From NCBI GenBank assembly GCA_026874595.1, contig CM049308.1, positions 39,187,027 to 39,251,026 of the forward strand: DNA of 64,000 bases, given 5' to 3'. Shown here in pieces: positions 48,001 to 60,955 of this stretch. Position 1 is the stretch's first letter; every line of letters starts with the position of its first letter. The notes under the pieces are model-generated. The model ran no database searches. It was not told where the DNA came from and saw nothing but the letters and a program-made list of their open reading frames with translations. A program made the translations under genes and the position numbers. This DNA comes from Sipunculus nudus (taxonomy: Eukaryota; Annelida; Sipuncula; Golfingiida; Sipunculidae).

Positions 48001-51000
48001 GTTCATTAACAAATCCGTGTATAAATGATTTTAAGTATAGTCTAGGATATTTTGTTCTCGTTTTATTCTTTATTGTTCCTGTAAATTCTTAAGTGACTAA
48101 ACAGTCAAGCCAGACAATTGGTGTATTATAAAGTTATACAGGCGACAATGGAGATTTCCGTTAAATGAACATAAGAAGATAGAGAAAACAAATTACCTCA
48201 CAAGGGCTTTCTTTGCATTCACATCGTGCACAGGTGGCGCCACTTGGTATATTCCATGTGGTTCCATAGCCACAAGAATCTGAGCACGTTGAAGGGTCTT
48301 GTGTACAAGGGGTAGGGGCCGGAGCTGGATTGGTCAAGCAGTTGCAGATTGCACAGCCTCTGTTGTCAATTGTCATTGTGCCTCCTCCTCCGACGCAGGA
48401 ACAAGATGTTTTACAACATTCACAGTTACAAGCAGCCGTTGTACTTCCAGCTAGGAGAACAGCCTTTTCTCCAGTCGAGCAGGTAACCCTCGTGCTACAG
48501 TCGCACGTGGAAGAGGAAGTCGTCGACTGACACTGACACCGACACTGACCAGTCGCAGGGTCAAGGTCCCTTACTGGCGTCTGGCCTTGACCACAGAAAC
48601 ACGGCATATTGGCGCAGGTGGTGACAGAGGGGGTCGGTGCGGGGACGGGGGTCCCTTGCGTGCAAACACAGAGGTCACATTGGGTCATCTGGTCTTTCCC
48701 GTAGAGTTGTGGCCGTCCACCATTCGAACAGACGACCGTTTGAAGGCAAGAAGGGCCACAAACGTTGCTGGAAGGAGTAGGGGTGCCGCCTGTGGTACTA
48801 GAAGGTCTACATTTGCATTCCGGGCAACCATTGGCCAGAGTGTTTCCTGTGGCGTAACTTTCATATCCGGTATTACATCCGGTGTTGCAGGATGTACAAC
48901 CCGCACTCGGGTTTGGCGTGGAAGAACACTGGCATATTGGACAATTTCCACTCATCACGGGCGTTCCTGTGCCTCCTGGACAATGTGCGCAGCTGTATGT
49001 TGGACACAGTGTGCCACTTGTGGTTGTACCACCTGAAATGTTATTAACCGAAAACCGATTTTCAGAAAAGAAAATATGTTGTATGATATTTTTTCACAAG
49101 GAAGAGAAAAATCTGGCTATATAGTGTACATTTAAAATGAGTTTTCTTTGGATCATTCAATCAAAAGTGTATTTTCAAACTCTTCGTCATTAAACTTAGC
49201 CTGATGCCAATTATTTCAACTCATATGAGATAAATAATAGTGTTGCTAAATCATAACAGAGAATTCCAGCTATTAAATTGTAGTGCCACAGCCATATTTC
49301 CAAACAAGTAACATTAAGTCATCTACAGCTTCTACCTGTGCCTGATTTTTGCAAAAATCTGAAAGTGATCGTTTAAGCAAGTGACGCCGCAAATGGTGGT
49401 TTTGTAACCTTGATATTGAACGTTCATGTGAAAATGATATGAACAGAAAACATGTAAGGATCGATGTGCTTTTGACTTTCGGTAAAATTATGTCATTGTT
49501 TTATAGATGTCCTATCAAAGTAATGGCTCTGTACGATAAGCTGGCGGACAGTCAACGAACCTCCATTTTCAACGTTTTTATATAGACTTTCACCATAAAG
49601 TGAGGTGTGGTCGGGCCTGTGTATTAGAGAGGAGAAAAATTGAACATCTCCTATACATTTCATATTAAATGGATTGCCAGACCGATAAGGAAGGAAGGTG
49701 TATGGATTCAGCAAGTGAGCTGACAGCTTGTTATTTAATAACAACTTCGATGGTTCACGAAGATCCAATTAAGTATATCTGTCCAGCTAGACCCATTAAT
49801 TGTTTCATGCCTAACACCCTTTCGTTGCATAAAGGTAAAACCAAGGTTTGATTTTTGTATTTAAGTCATAGTTGCTGTAAAGTTTTACACATTTTTTTCT
49901 TTGCATAATAAAGACCACTTACACGCTCTCGTGCATTCAGCTTGCGTCACAAAGAGATTTAGATTAGTAGGTGCACATCCGGTCCACTGGAACGCTCGGC
50001 AGCCTCCTGATGCCCAATACCACATGGTCAACGGGGCCCTATTGCAATTTCCGAGGGCAGAAGTGGGGACGGCAGCACATGACCTTTGATCTGAAATATT
50101 TATAAGCTGGTCTTTACGTCAGCATGTTAAAGATATTTGTATCATTGCTCTTTTAATGGTGCTTCCATTTACTCTAACGGTTTATTAACCGCTTTCAATA
50201 ATAGCGTTTCTCGATTAAGATTGGAATCAATGATAACAATATGGTTTCTACACTATATCTTAAATCATTCGCTTAAATGTTATCAGTGTTTTCTCCAGTT
50301 AGCTGAGGATCAACAATTTTACCACATTATAAAATGAGACGACAGTTCAGTACAATATTTAAAAAATTTTGCCGAAAACATATTTCATGTATAGTATAAA
50401 CATGAAGTGTACAATACACATGTACCACCTTCGCTGTTAAATGTACATTGTTATATAAACACGTTTCTGTTTACATGCACATATTCTAATGAACCCCTGG
50501 ATTAAAAAAAACTTCCATGTAAACAAGTTTCATATGCCATGGACACTATTTTCCTTTGCATTAAACACAAGCTTCAAAGGAAAATAAAATGATTTTGCTC
50601 ATGTGCAAATTAACATATACAAGCCTAGCAAATGCAAGTACATATCGTGATAATGTTGAAATAAGGTGTAACGTATCAGTTTTAAAGTCAAATTATATAT
50701 CTCTCTGTGTGTACCAGTGTCATAAATCCATAAAAGGGATAAAGGATCACAATGCCTTTGAAACGGTCTATTGCAATGTTCATTATTTAGTAGAATAAAC
50801 CAAGAGAATGAGGTACCTCCTTAAAAGCTTTCAATAGTAATAAGGAATAGAAGAACCAATTAAATATCAAACAATTTAAAAGAAATAAACAATTAAATAT
50901 TATAAAGTCAGTGTTCGAACATACACGATTATTATAGTTTGGTTTCTTCTTTTTCTACAACTGATTTGAACACAGCTCTTTTTAACATTCCTATTGACAG

Positions 51001-54000
51001 TGTAAGATTTTATTTGCAAAATAATATTGATTTCTTAAAGATTGCCAGTTATGTAAGTAAACAAATATTCTTCTTTTTGAAAATGATAGCAACAAAGAAA
51101 TATAACATCAACATATTGTCATAGACGATTAGAGAAAATAATGCCAAGAATTAGTGAAATAAAACTAGATATAAACAATAATGATAGGATGAATCAAAAT
51201 TGAATGCTTAATGGTGGTTTACACAACTGATCACTTTACTAACGACAAGGTCACAGAGAATACCTATTGGTTTTCCGATTTCTTCATTAAAAGGAGGACG
51301 TATTCATGCCCACGGGTCTGAAATTGCGTCAGATTAATTCATTATCATAATATATAGCTTGAAAAATCATATGTATATACTATATAATATATTATATAAA
51401 TGAAATATTTACTTTAAAAGACGTAACAGAAAACGGAATGTGACCTACCAACGCAGTGCGCTACATAACTTGAGCATGTAGGGTATGTGTTGCACCTCTG
51501 GACGCATGTAAACCCGGCTGCGCAGCTGTTAGCCTGTAAAAAAAGATGTCACATGATACACGGTGAAACAAAACACGTCTAAGGTCCCTGTTACACATTC
51601 ATGGCGTTGCGTTCCGGTTTGCTTTTGTGGCCCTCTGCTACGGTCAATCACGGTTTTGACTCTAGACCCGTAATGAATTCTGCACTGACGATCCTTCTGA
51701 GGTTTTAGTAATGTCCTTCTTAGGGCTATTTACGGTTCCAGTAGGGTAAAGTACGGTTGAGCTGATTAATCTCGATTAACTACGGCCAAAAGGGGGCGCC
51801 AATAGGTCGCCAGTACGGTCATCCCGGCACTGGCAGAGTACAAGTGCGGCACGGATCGGTTAACTATGGGTCACCAGGGTCCAATACGGTGCTTGCCGGC
51901 GCCCTCACGGCTTACCCCGAAGCGCTAATGAGTATTCGCACATTTGGCATTTCTATGCAGTTTCGACGTTTTAGGAGTTTAAAATACATAATTAGATTTT
52001 CACAGTCCTGAACAGGAAAACCGGGAATGTTGGGCAAGTTAAAAGCTTAGGCAGAGAATCAGATAGAGAATCAATCTGATAATCAGGTGTCCCAGATCTA
52101 CAAACAGGAACGGAGCAAGAGGAGGAAGAATAGAAAAGTATTCCTAAGGCAATTTTAGAATTGCACCAACTTCAGTTTATTATAATCAAGCGTTCCGCGT
52201 CAGCGTAAAATGAGGCCTACAGTGCCCTCATAGGCAACTGGAAGCAAAGGAACCAGGGTATTCAGATGCGGAGGTCTATTAATATTGTAAGTTTGCATCA
52301 TTACCATTTGATCTAGAGTTTGCATATATTGTATATTTATATAATATATGAATATTATAAATGGATTATAGAAAAATAAATATAATTATTACAGAAATAT
52401 AACAGAATTTTACCAAACCTTCATTATAACCTATTTTTTGTGCATAGCCTTGATATGAATGAACAATGTTGTTCAATAATTACTGATGGACATGAAGGAT
52501 TTTTCCACTAAATAAATTTAGGGCGGAACAAATTCAGAATTACAAATGCACTTTTTCCGTTAACAACTCCAAAAGGTAAACCGCGCATTGAAATATGATA
52601 TTGAAAAAAAAGAGACAGAGGTAAGGGGGCCCATTATCTCATCAGCAAGGTCAATGGATGACAGCATTTAATCAAGAAATGACTAGAAAGATGTTGGCAT
52701 TTATATATTTTCAATATTTTCTTTCGTCAGACATGGTCTAACCATAGCATACCCATCCTGCTGTAATCTTCCGAAACCCTAGTACAAGCCGCAAAGCGTA
52801 TTTAGCCGTAGTTGCGTAACCTTAGTAAACCCTGGTAGGATCGAGGCTTAGTCGTACCTGAACTTTGTCGATCGGAGTGAAACCATGACGAAACCGTACC
52901 TAGAACCTAATGAGCCGTGCAGACCCGTGAAACCCGAAGTGCAGCCAAAGTGAACCGTACGTAAACCGTACCCACACGATTCTTTAAAATTGTCCCGGAA
53001 CGCAAGGCGGATAAAGGGGCTCGCCACGGGCGACTATATGGCTATGGCGGTGGTCCTTGTGTTCTACTAATGTTCTGATACGATCAAGTTTTTATTCCTA
53101 ATGACTCCGGCTAAGTATTGCACGCAACGCTCCACTTGGACCCGTTGCCGAGTGATCACGGTTGTTTGGATTGACTACGACACACTAGGTTTGTACGTTC
53201 TAACTAGGATTGGCTACGGTTAACTACTAAGTCCAGCCGTGAAGTGCCATCGGCACGCAGAAACCGGGCATGTGTGACTATAGCCCTTACATGATGCACA
53301 GTGAAGCATACCATGTCTTATTGACGTCTACTCTCGTTTATTTGCCGATTCACAATTCCCTATTTCCCTTTTATATATTTATCGATATGCGCACGTAGAA
53401 GACCGCATATTATGTTACACGTACATGCAGGCCGTACAACCACTATACATAATGAATAAATATTGTAGACACCCCATTAATTGATTAATACCGCGCACGT
53501 AGAAGGTCGTATATACATACAGGCCTAACGACCATTATACAAGTTAATCCACTCAAATAACCCATTAATTGATACATACCTGGCACGTACCAGTTGTCGG
53601 CGTTGTACCACCTGGGGTGGAAGGGCATCTGCATGAAACCGGACAATTGTTGCTATCTCGGTTCCAGCCAATGTTGTTAACGCAGTTACAGACAGGATCT
53701 GGACACAACGTGTTTGACGGGAGAGCTGTTCCCTCTGAAAATTTGATTTATTTTTTTAAAGTTAAACTGTTGGATATTTCTACATTAAAGACACTGAAAG
53801 TCGTTCAACGGGAGGGGGTGTTGCAGGTGTGTACGGGAGCGAATTTTTTTTCATGATGTCAGCTTCTATATTCTGCTGTGACTCTTTTATAAGTTTGACT
53901 GCAGTGCTCATGGGTGAGACGTACCGTTAGATCATACAAGGTGATAAAAGAAGCTACCTGAACAATTAGGTAATTAAGCGCAGTGGCTTTGATCACTCTA

Positions 54001-57000
54001 GAAGTCACTCTACTAGTAGTATGACTTGAGTAAACTAGTTACCCATGGTTCAGCTGACTGAGAAATACAGAAATATATTGTCTTTAGAAATATAGTATTT
54101 CGTAAAATATGATTTAAAACAGCTGTGAAATACTGTATCGTAACTCAGAATGACATACAACAAATTGTGCTCAGATGTAAGACCGAGAGAGAAGTCTGTG
54201 TAGAAGCACAAGTTTTAAAACACTCACATCAAATAATATTTCTATAAAAAGAATTAGATTTAATTTGTCACTTTTTTTTATTGCAACTGTCATCAAACAA
54301 TCCGTTTTCATACTTTAGCACGGTTGGATCTTGTGTAACGGAAATGAGGATTTGTCATGTTAGATATATATATATATATCTTATGATCAAGCAGGTTTGA
54401 AAACACCAGATGAAACTACAGCTTAGGGAATAATACGATTCATGTCATTTGAGTCTAGTAAATTGAAATGATATATGTAGCGCCACCAGTCTTCAGCAAC
54501 TGATAAAAACAGTAGTGATCAATGAACATATGAGTGTTCGATTTTTTTACAGACCTGAATGTTTCCGTATAACTGCCCAACATGGTTTTCATTTGTAGGG
54601 ATATATGGATGCTCTCCATACAAATTTTACATTATATACATAATATACTGAATCAATATTACTAATATTCGGATTTAATTCCAATCAGCGTTGTCTAAAA
54701 TAGAAGACAAATGCCTATCAAAAACGGGACTAATTGTAATAAAACAAGTTGTATATATATGTTAATGATAATTTGATTGCATTTTTTTCTGCTATTGATT
54801 TTCCGGTGTCTCTATATCTTTTTGTATTCATTGTGTATGAAAATGTGTAAATTCTGCATTTAATAAAACATGTGAGGTTTCAGAGTACTAGAAAAAGCAC
54901 AACCGTCACACTGAAACGATTAAAGTCATCCGATCTTCACAAAAATAAGAGTAAATATCTGCGATACAGGTTGCGTTTTAAGAAACTGATGAAACTAGAA
55001 ATGATCTAGATAAAACTACAGCTGTAACCCAATTACAGGTTTCAAAAGAGTTTTTTAATGGATGGGGGAGAAAGGGTGATCGCTATAGCTAAGCCTGACT
55101 TAATGTCAGGTAAGCGAAACAGTTCACAAACAGACGTGTAATGCTGACAAAGCGGTAAAAGTGCAGTACAGGTGACCTGCTTAATACAGGCTTCCTTACT
55201 GATGGTATGTCCTTTATTTTCTCGAACCACAAGGACCTTTCTTGATGATTTTAACATGAACACATTTTTATCAGATTCACATTAAAAAGAAAATATGAAT
55301 ATTCATTCAAAAGAAATATTAAGTATCAGTAATGCCACTTTGCGGCGGGTCACCTATATTGCACTTTTACTGATAAAGCTTTCATTGTAACTAATTTGAT
55401 ACACAATATTGTGATTACTTTAAAAATGATCACCGTCTTGTTTTGAATAGCCAAACACATGCGAATTGACCCACCGAAAGACTCGAATTGTATGCCAAGT
55501 CGAGCCACAGAGGTCGACTAACCTTCAAATGTTTTGGCAAAGCTAGTTAAATACGCATGGCTGACCAGTTCCTGGGGAGACCAGTATGCGCTGAAACACT
55601 TTGGAATTCATGTAGGATTCCCTTAACAGATTTTTTCAGACCATATGTTCTCTATTTTTGGAAAATAGATATTGTTTGATTTTGGTGAAGAAATTGAAGA
55701 CTCTCCTGTAAACCTTTAGGTTTCAATTTAAACATTTGTTCCGTGCCCACCATCGTGAAAACCAAACTTTCCCAACTAGTATATATAGCTCATCACAGGA
55801 ACTGTTGAAAGATCTTTAGTGATTTAAGATTATTCAGAAGCTCGGTTACGCGTAGAAGCAGTGAAAGGATGATCTTAGCTTTTCGCATAAACATACAGTT
55901 TGTTTATGAAGGACGGGTTTAAGATTTTAAAAAGGGTTTTCTCCGGATAGAAAAAAAAATGGAAAGTGTTATTAATATAACTTTATTTTTTGTAATTGTA
56001 GCCCCGAGCCCCGACATTTATCAACATAAGAATAAATGGTATGAAGATCCTGATTGTAATTAAGTCCTATATCATCTCAGACATATTTCCTCCTGTTAAC
56101 GTTTCATTAGTAGTAATGTGTCTACATTGTGCTCTATAAATTTTGACTAATTTAGTTGAATATGAATTGACTTACTGCAGACGTGTTCACAGTTACCCAG
56201 GGTCAAGAAGTTGTTGGGTCCAGCGCATCCATGGAAATATTGCAGCATGCATACCTTGGTGACGTTGTTGAAAAAATACCTCGGCGTATAAGCGGTTTGT
56301 ACCGTGCATTGCTGCGTATTGAGACTGCCATTACATATTTCCTCGTATTCTGAAAGAAAAACCATGATGCAGAATTTCTTCAAAGATTCATGCAGAACTC
56401 TTCTCACTTCTTGAAACTTAAATATACAACGATGAATATGTATTTATATTCACAGCATCTTGAAGAGTCAGACCAGGTAGTTTCTTAATCAATCGATTAT
56501 AAAATTGTTAACTTGTCTCCATGTTTTTTTTACTTATTTGTAGATTTGGTCGCAATTTACCATCATTGTTAGCACGTATCTTTCATTAATACATGAATAT
56601 ATCCTACGCAACAATGGATTATCTAAAACATAATATACAAAAAGAACCTATTCATATAGCTTACTTCTCTATTTTGCTGCAATGTCTGTTTATTGTCTTG
56701 TAAGCTAGAAACTCATTCTTAAAACACTGCTACCAGGAAGTTTCTTTGGAACGTAAACTTGTTTATGTCATTGTGTAAATATTTTCTATATCCTCAGGTT
56801 GTTATCGAACCGTATACTTACTGACACAAACACCTGAGACTGAGCAGGGGGGATATTTACAGGCAAGAACTGGGTTGAGTCGACATCTTTCCCCTGTACC
56901 ACATTGTAATCCCTTAAAGTGAGAAAAAATATAAAGAATATATCGAATATATAAACACTTCAACACAGTCAATAGATACATGCAGTAACATTGAAAGACC

Positions 57001-60000
57001 GTAAAAAATACCGCTGTGGACAATTGCTTAGAGAACGGCTTGAGTTAATATCATTTTACACTTACAATCCCCTTTAAGAATATAGCGATCTACATCCTCT
57101 ACCAAAAAAATCATCATGTTCTCCACTCCTACATTACATATTGTGGAATATATTATTTGGTTATACAAACTAATTTTTATTATTTTTTATTTATTTTTTT
57201 TTAGTTTTATTATTGTTTTATTTTCAAAACTGTATTTCACAATTAAAATTTGATTTAAATCACCTCCATTTTCAAACGTCCTACAACATACATACTATTA
57301 ATTAATTACGAACTAGATATGTCTTAGCATCGCTGATGCCATAGTGTCCCGAGACATTTAATCCCCCTACCCCCTCCTTTAAAAATAGGCCCCCATCTTC
57401 AGACGCATTTAATAACACTTAGCAAGTAATCAGGGTTTCTTCAGGTGTGACCTCAAAAGCAAGGCCAAGGTCTTTAAACTACTTTTATTTTGACATCTTT
57501 CATTTTAATTTCCAGATAGATTCATCTGTCGACTTGAGAAACAGTATTTATCACCAATTATATGGGAATGTTCAAAGTCAAGACCACTCTCATGGGAAAG
57601 GTCATGACCTAAATTTGAATATACCTCATCCCATAAGCCATACCTATGTATATAGCATAATATGAAAGAAATCTGTCCATTAGTTTCAAATTCCCCGGCA
57701 AAAAAATGAGGGAATTTAAAGGCGCGAAAACAAAAAAATGACAAAAGGTTGCGCCATGTGTCTGCCGTAGATGAGAAAGCTATCCAAGATCTTCGGTCAT
57801 TTTGTTTTCTGGCCAGATCCATGCATCCCTTATTGAGATATTGAATATTTCGTGTGATTTTCACCAAATAGGGAAATATTCAAGGTCAAAGCCACTTTCA
57901 TTGTAAAGGTCATGGCGCCATTTTAAATAGGTTTGGTCCTCTCACTCATGTTTATGCACATGTCAAGTTTGGTAAAGTTCCGTGAAATAATTTTTGAGTT
58001 ATCGTGCAGACAAGGTTTATCTACGGTGGCGGGACGACATAAAAACATAGTATCCCCAAACTTTCTCTGGGGATTCAGTTAATGAATCACTTGCCGAATA
58101 TCATATCCTGATGAACTTTATCTAGTGAGCATTCGACCAGCCGTGAATACAGGGCTCAGTAGGCTCACAGGGCTCAACTTGAAAACCCTGTATGTTTTGA
58201 ACGTATTTACATCTGACAAACGTGCTACGAACGTCCACTAAATAAGGATGTTGATTCCTTTATTTCTGGTCATATAAAAATGTAGCTATCTAGCTACAAA
58301 ATAGTATTTATAAATATTAGACACCTAAATATTTGATATAATTGTCTCGTCTGTTTGTTTACATGCGGAGTCAGATGACCTGAACCCTGCCCACCCGAAC
58401 CCTTAATTAGCATATATATTAATATATATCTTTGAAACTTTCTTTTTATAAAAAAGGTGGTCTATATCTTCCATTTTAACACAAAAAGTTGACGATTTGT
58501 TCATTATTTTTTTTTAAATAATACTATAAAATAAACGGCTACCGACTTCCGAAGGCTTCTGACTTCAGAGTTTTATATATTGCCGCTCAAACACGCGCAG
58601 TGCGCAAACTCGTGGAAAAGGACTATTTGATTTGGATGTGCTAACGTATTTCTATAGTCACAGCTTGCATCTCCTATGCTGTTTTATATTTAATCGTTGG
58701 AATCATGTCTTAAAAGGGATAATCCATTTTCCGAAAATAAATTTGAGTGTATCACCGTTGTTCAGTGTGCTGCATAACAGCCGTGAAACAAAGTCATCTT
58801 GATCCAAATGGACCCCCACCCATCGAAATGACAACGGTCATTCCAAGTTTTATAATTCAGTTTTTTGCCTCCACCAGGAGCGTATACGCTCATTCCAGTG
58901 CGTTTGTGTTTGTATGTGTGAGTGTTCGCAATCAAGAACCGAATCTCCTGAAATTTTGGGAAGGGGCCATTGATGAATTGATTGGATTCAGGAACACCGT
59001 CAAAGAATATTCACCAGTGTTCAGTCACTTGTGCACGAATAGAACGGAGATTATGGGCAGAGGTTTGAATTCCTTGGTATGCAGATTTCTATTTTCTTAT
59101 CTTCTTCTTTGCCAGTCAAAATTCGTTATACTATTATGGTGCATTGTAGATATTGGTTGATCAAATACTTTCATACAACTCACCACACAAGGGTCTGATT
59201 TACATTCACATAGCGGACAGTCATTTGCATTCCGTTTATATCCATAAACACAGTTACGGATTGTACAGTTACTCGGCAGACCCTGGCAAGTACCTGTGAA
59301 AATGCATAAAATAAAATTACAAGACAGTTTAAATGTTTAACAAATATGATAACCCCATTTTGAGTGTATATATGTAAAAGTTTTGATTTTATAAAAAAAT
59401 AATAAGCCAAAAACAACTCCCTGCATAAGTTGTTCGATTTATTTATATCAATATGTCTAAAATAGGTACGAGCCACCGGTCACAATCCAAACACATCAAA
59501 CAAGGACATCTGGAGACTAGAGGATAACAAAATGACAAAAGATGCTCTTACCAACAACATTTAGTGCGCAATCAGCACCATCATGTCAGTAAAATGGTTA
59601 TTCTGTGTGTCAACACTGGCACAAACCCAAACGTCCTTTACAGGAACTTTTCGTAGGAGGAATCAACTAAATTTTCCTAATACATTTTTTGAGTAAGCAA
59701 GAATGAAAAGGAAACTAAAATTAAGTGAACAGCATACATTATTTTCTACGAGAGTCTGTTCTTATTATTATTGAGTGGAAGTCCATAACACCTACCCAGC
59801 CCACAATTCTAAGATCTCAGTTAATATTAAGTCACAGGCTAAGCCGGGCAATTATATTACGGCTAACGTAGTACAGGGCCGACTTATTTATTAAATTTTC
59901 GACCTCTTAATACATATGCAACACATGGACCAATGTAAAATTTTCCCTTTGTGAATATTTGGCCAAATAATGTGTGTATGTGTGTAATTCATCTCAGAAT

Positions 60001-60912
60001 ACACACACACATATATTCATATATATAATAACGTATGTGTGTGTATCTGTTATCCATTCACTAATCAAAAGTAAATGCTAACCTGGAGGGTGGCATTTGT
60101 CTTGGCAGTCCTTCAAAGTCATAAAGTTGTTTTTATTTGGCGCCTTACACTGACCAAAGAAGAAGGGGCGGCACTCTTTTGCGGTAGTGTCATAGTAGTA
60201 CCTCCCCGTCCAGCTCTTGTTGCTGCATTCACCAGCCGTGTCTAGCGCCACGTTGCAATCATCAGGTGGAGTGAATGCTGACGAAAATGAGAAATGGCAA
60301 TATGCATTTTTTTCCTTTTTTGGTTAACACGCCTTGTATAACAAATTACTTTTATTCAATAATAGGTCATATTACGCTGCCACCTTGATGCCTTACGCTT
60401 TATTGATGATGCATCGAGAACAGACTGGAATTGTAATATGACTTATTATTTAATATGAGTAGGCCTTATAGCAAGTGCATACATATGCAGAAAATGATGA
60501 CGCATGAATGAATGTAAAGGTTCCAATGTTTCTCAATTTCAATTATGTTCAAACATGTACATTTGAGCTAAAATAAACATGAAAGAGTGGAATTTATACC
60601 CAAATACATTTTGTTAAGCAAAATAAAAATTCGATATGAAGTGGAAAAATATAGATTGCTTACTTCTTTGAACACACGTGTTCTCGCAATCTAGAAATGA
60701 AATGTATCTGTTTTGATTTCCGCCACATCCGTAGTAAGTCAACTGTTGGCACTCATTTTTTGTCTTGTTATAATACCACCTGGATCGAGGGGCAATGTTC
60801 CCATCACAGCTGGTTCCCTCATCTCTTGGGTCCGTGCATTTTGCTCCGGCTGGAAAGGCATTGTCTGAAAGAGGAACATATATATGTATAAACATAATCA
60901 GCTTGCAATATA

Positions 60913-60955
<43 letters not shown>

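Larger units (their letters stand above)
53735..59183 (-). other. Introns around Kunitz exon 4 and six-cysteine motif exon 1
   Basis: Includes 57.3-58.1 kb, a dispersed repeat with 'attcaaggtcaaagccactt' and 'ctttctctggggattcag', related in style to the AGGTCA-rich element at 35.9-38.7 kb, and dispersed repeat R2 at 58.87 kb. A short TA tract lies near 54.37 kb. Confidence 0.5.

Noticed and set aside
48330-49124. Plus-strand open frames of 66-149 codons over the antistasin exon
   Set aside because: Antisense shadows of a GC-richer real exon; no domain pattern, whereas the minus frame has regular Cys units and correct splice sites.
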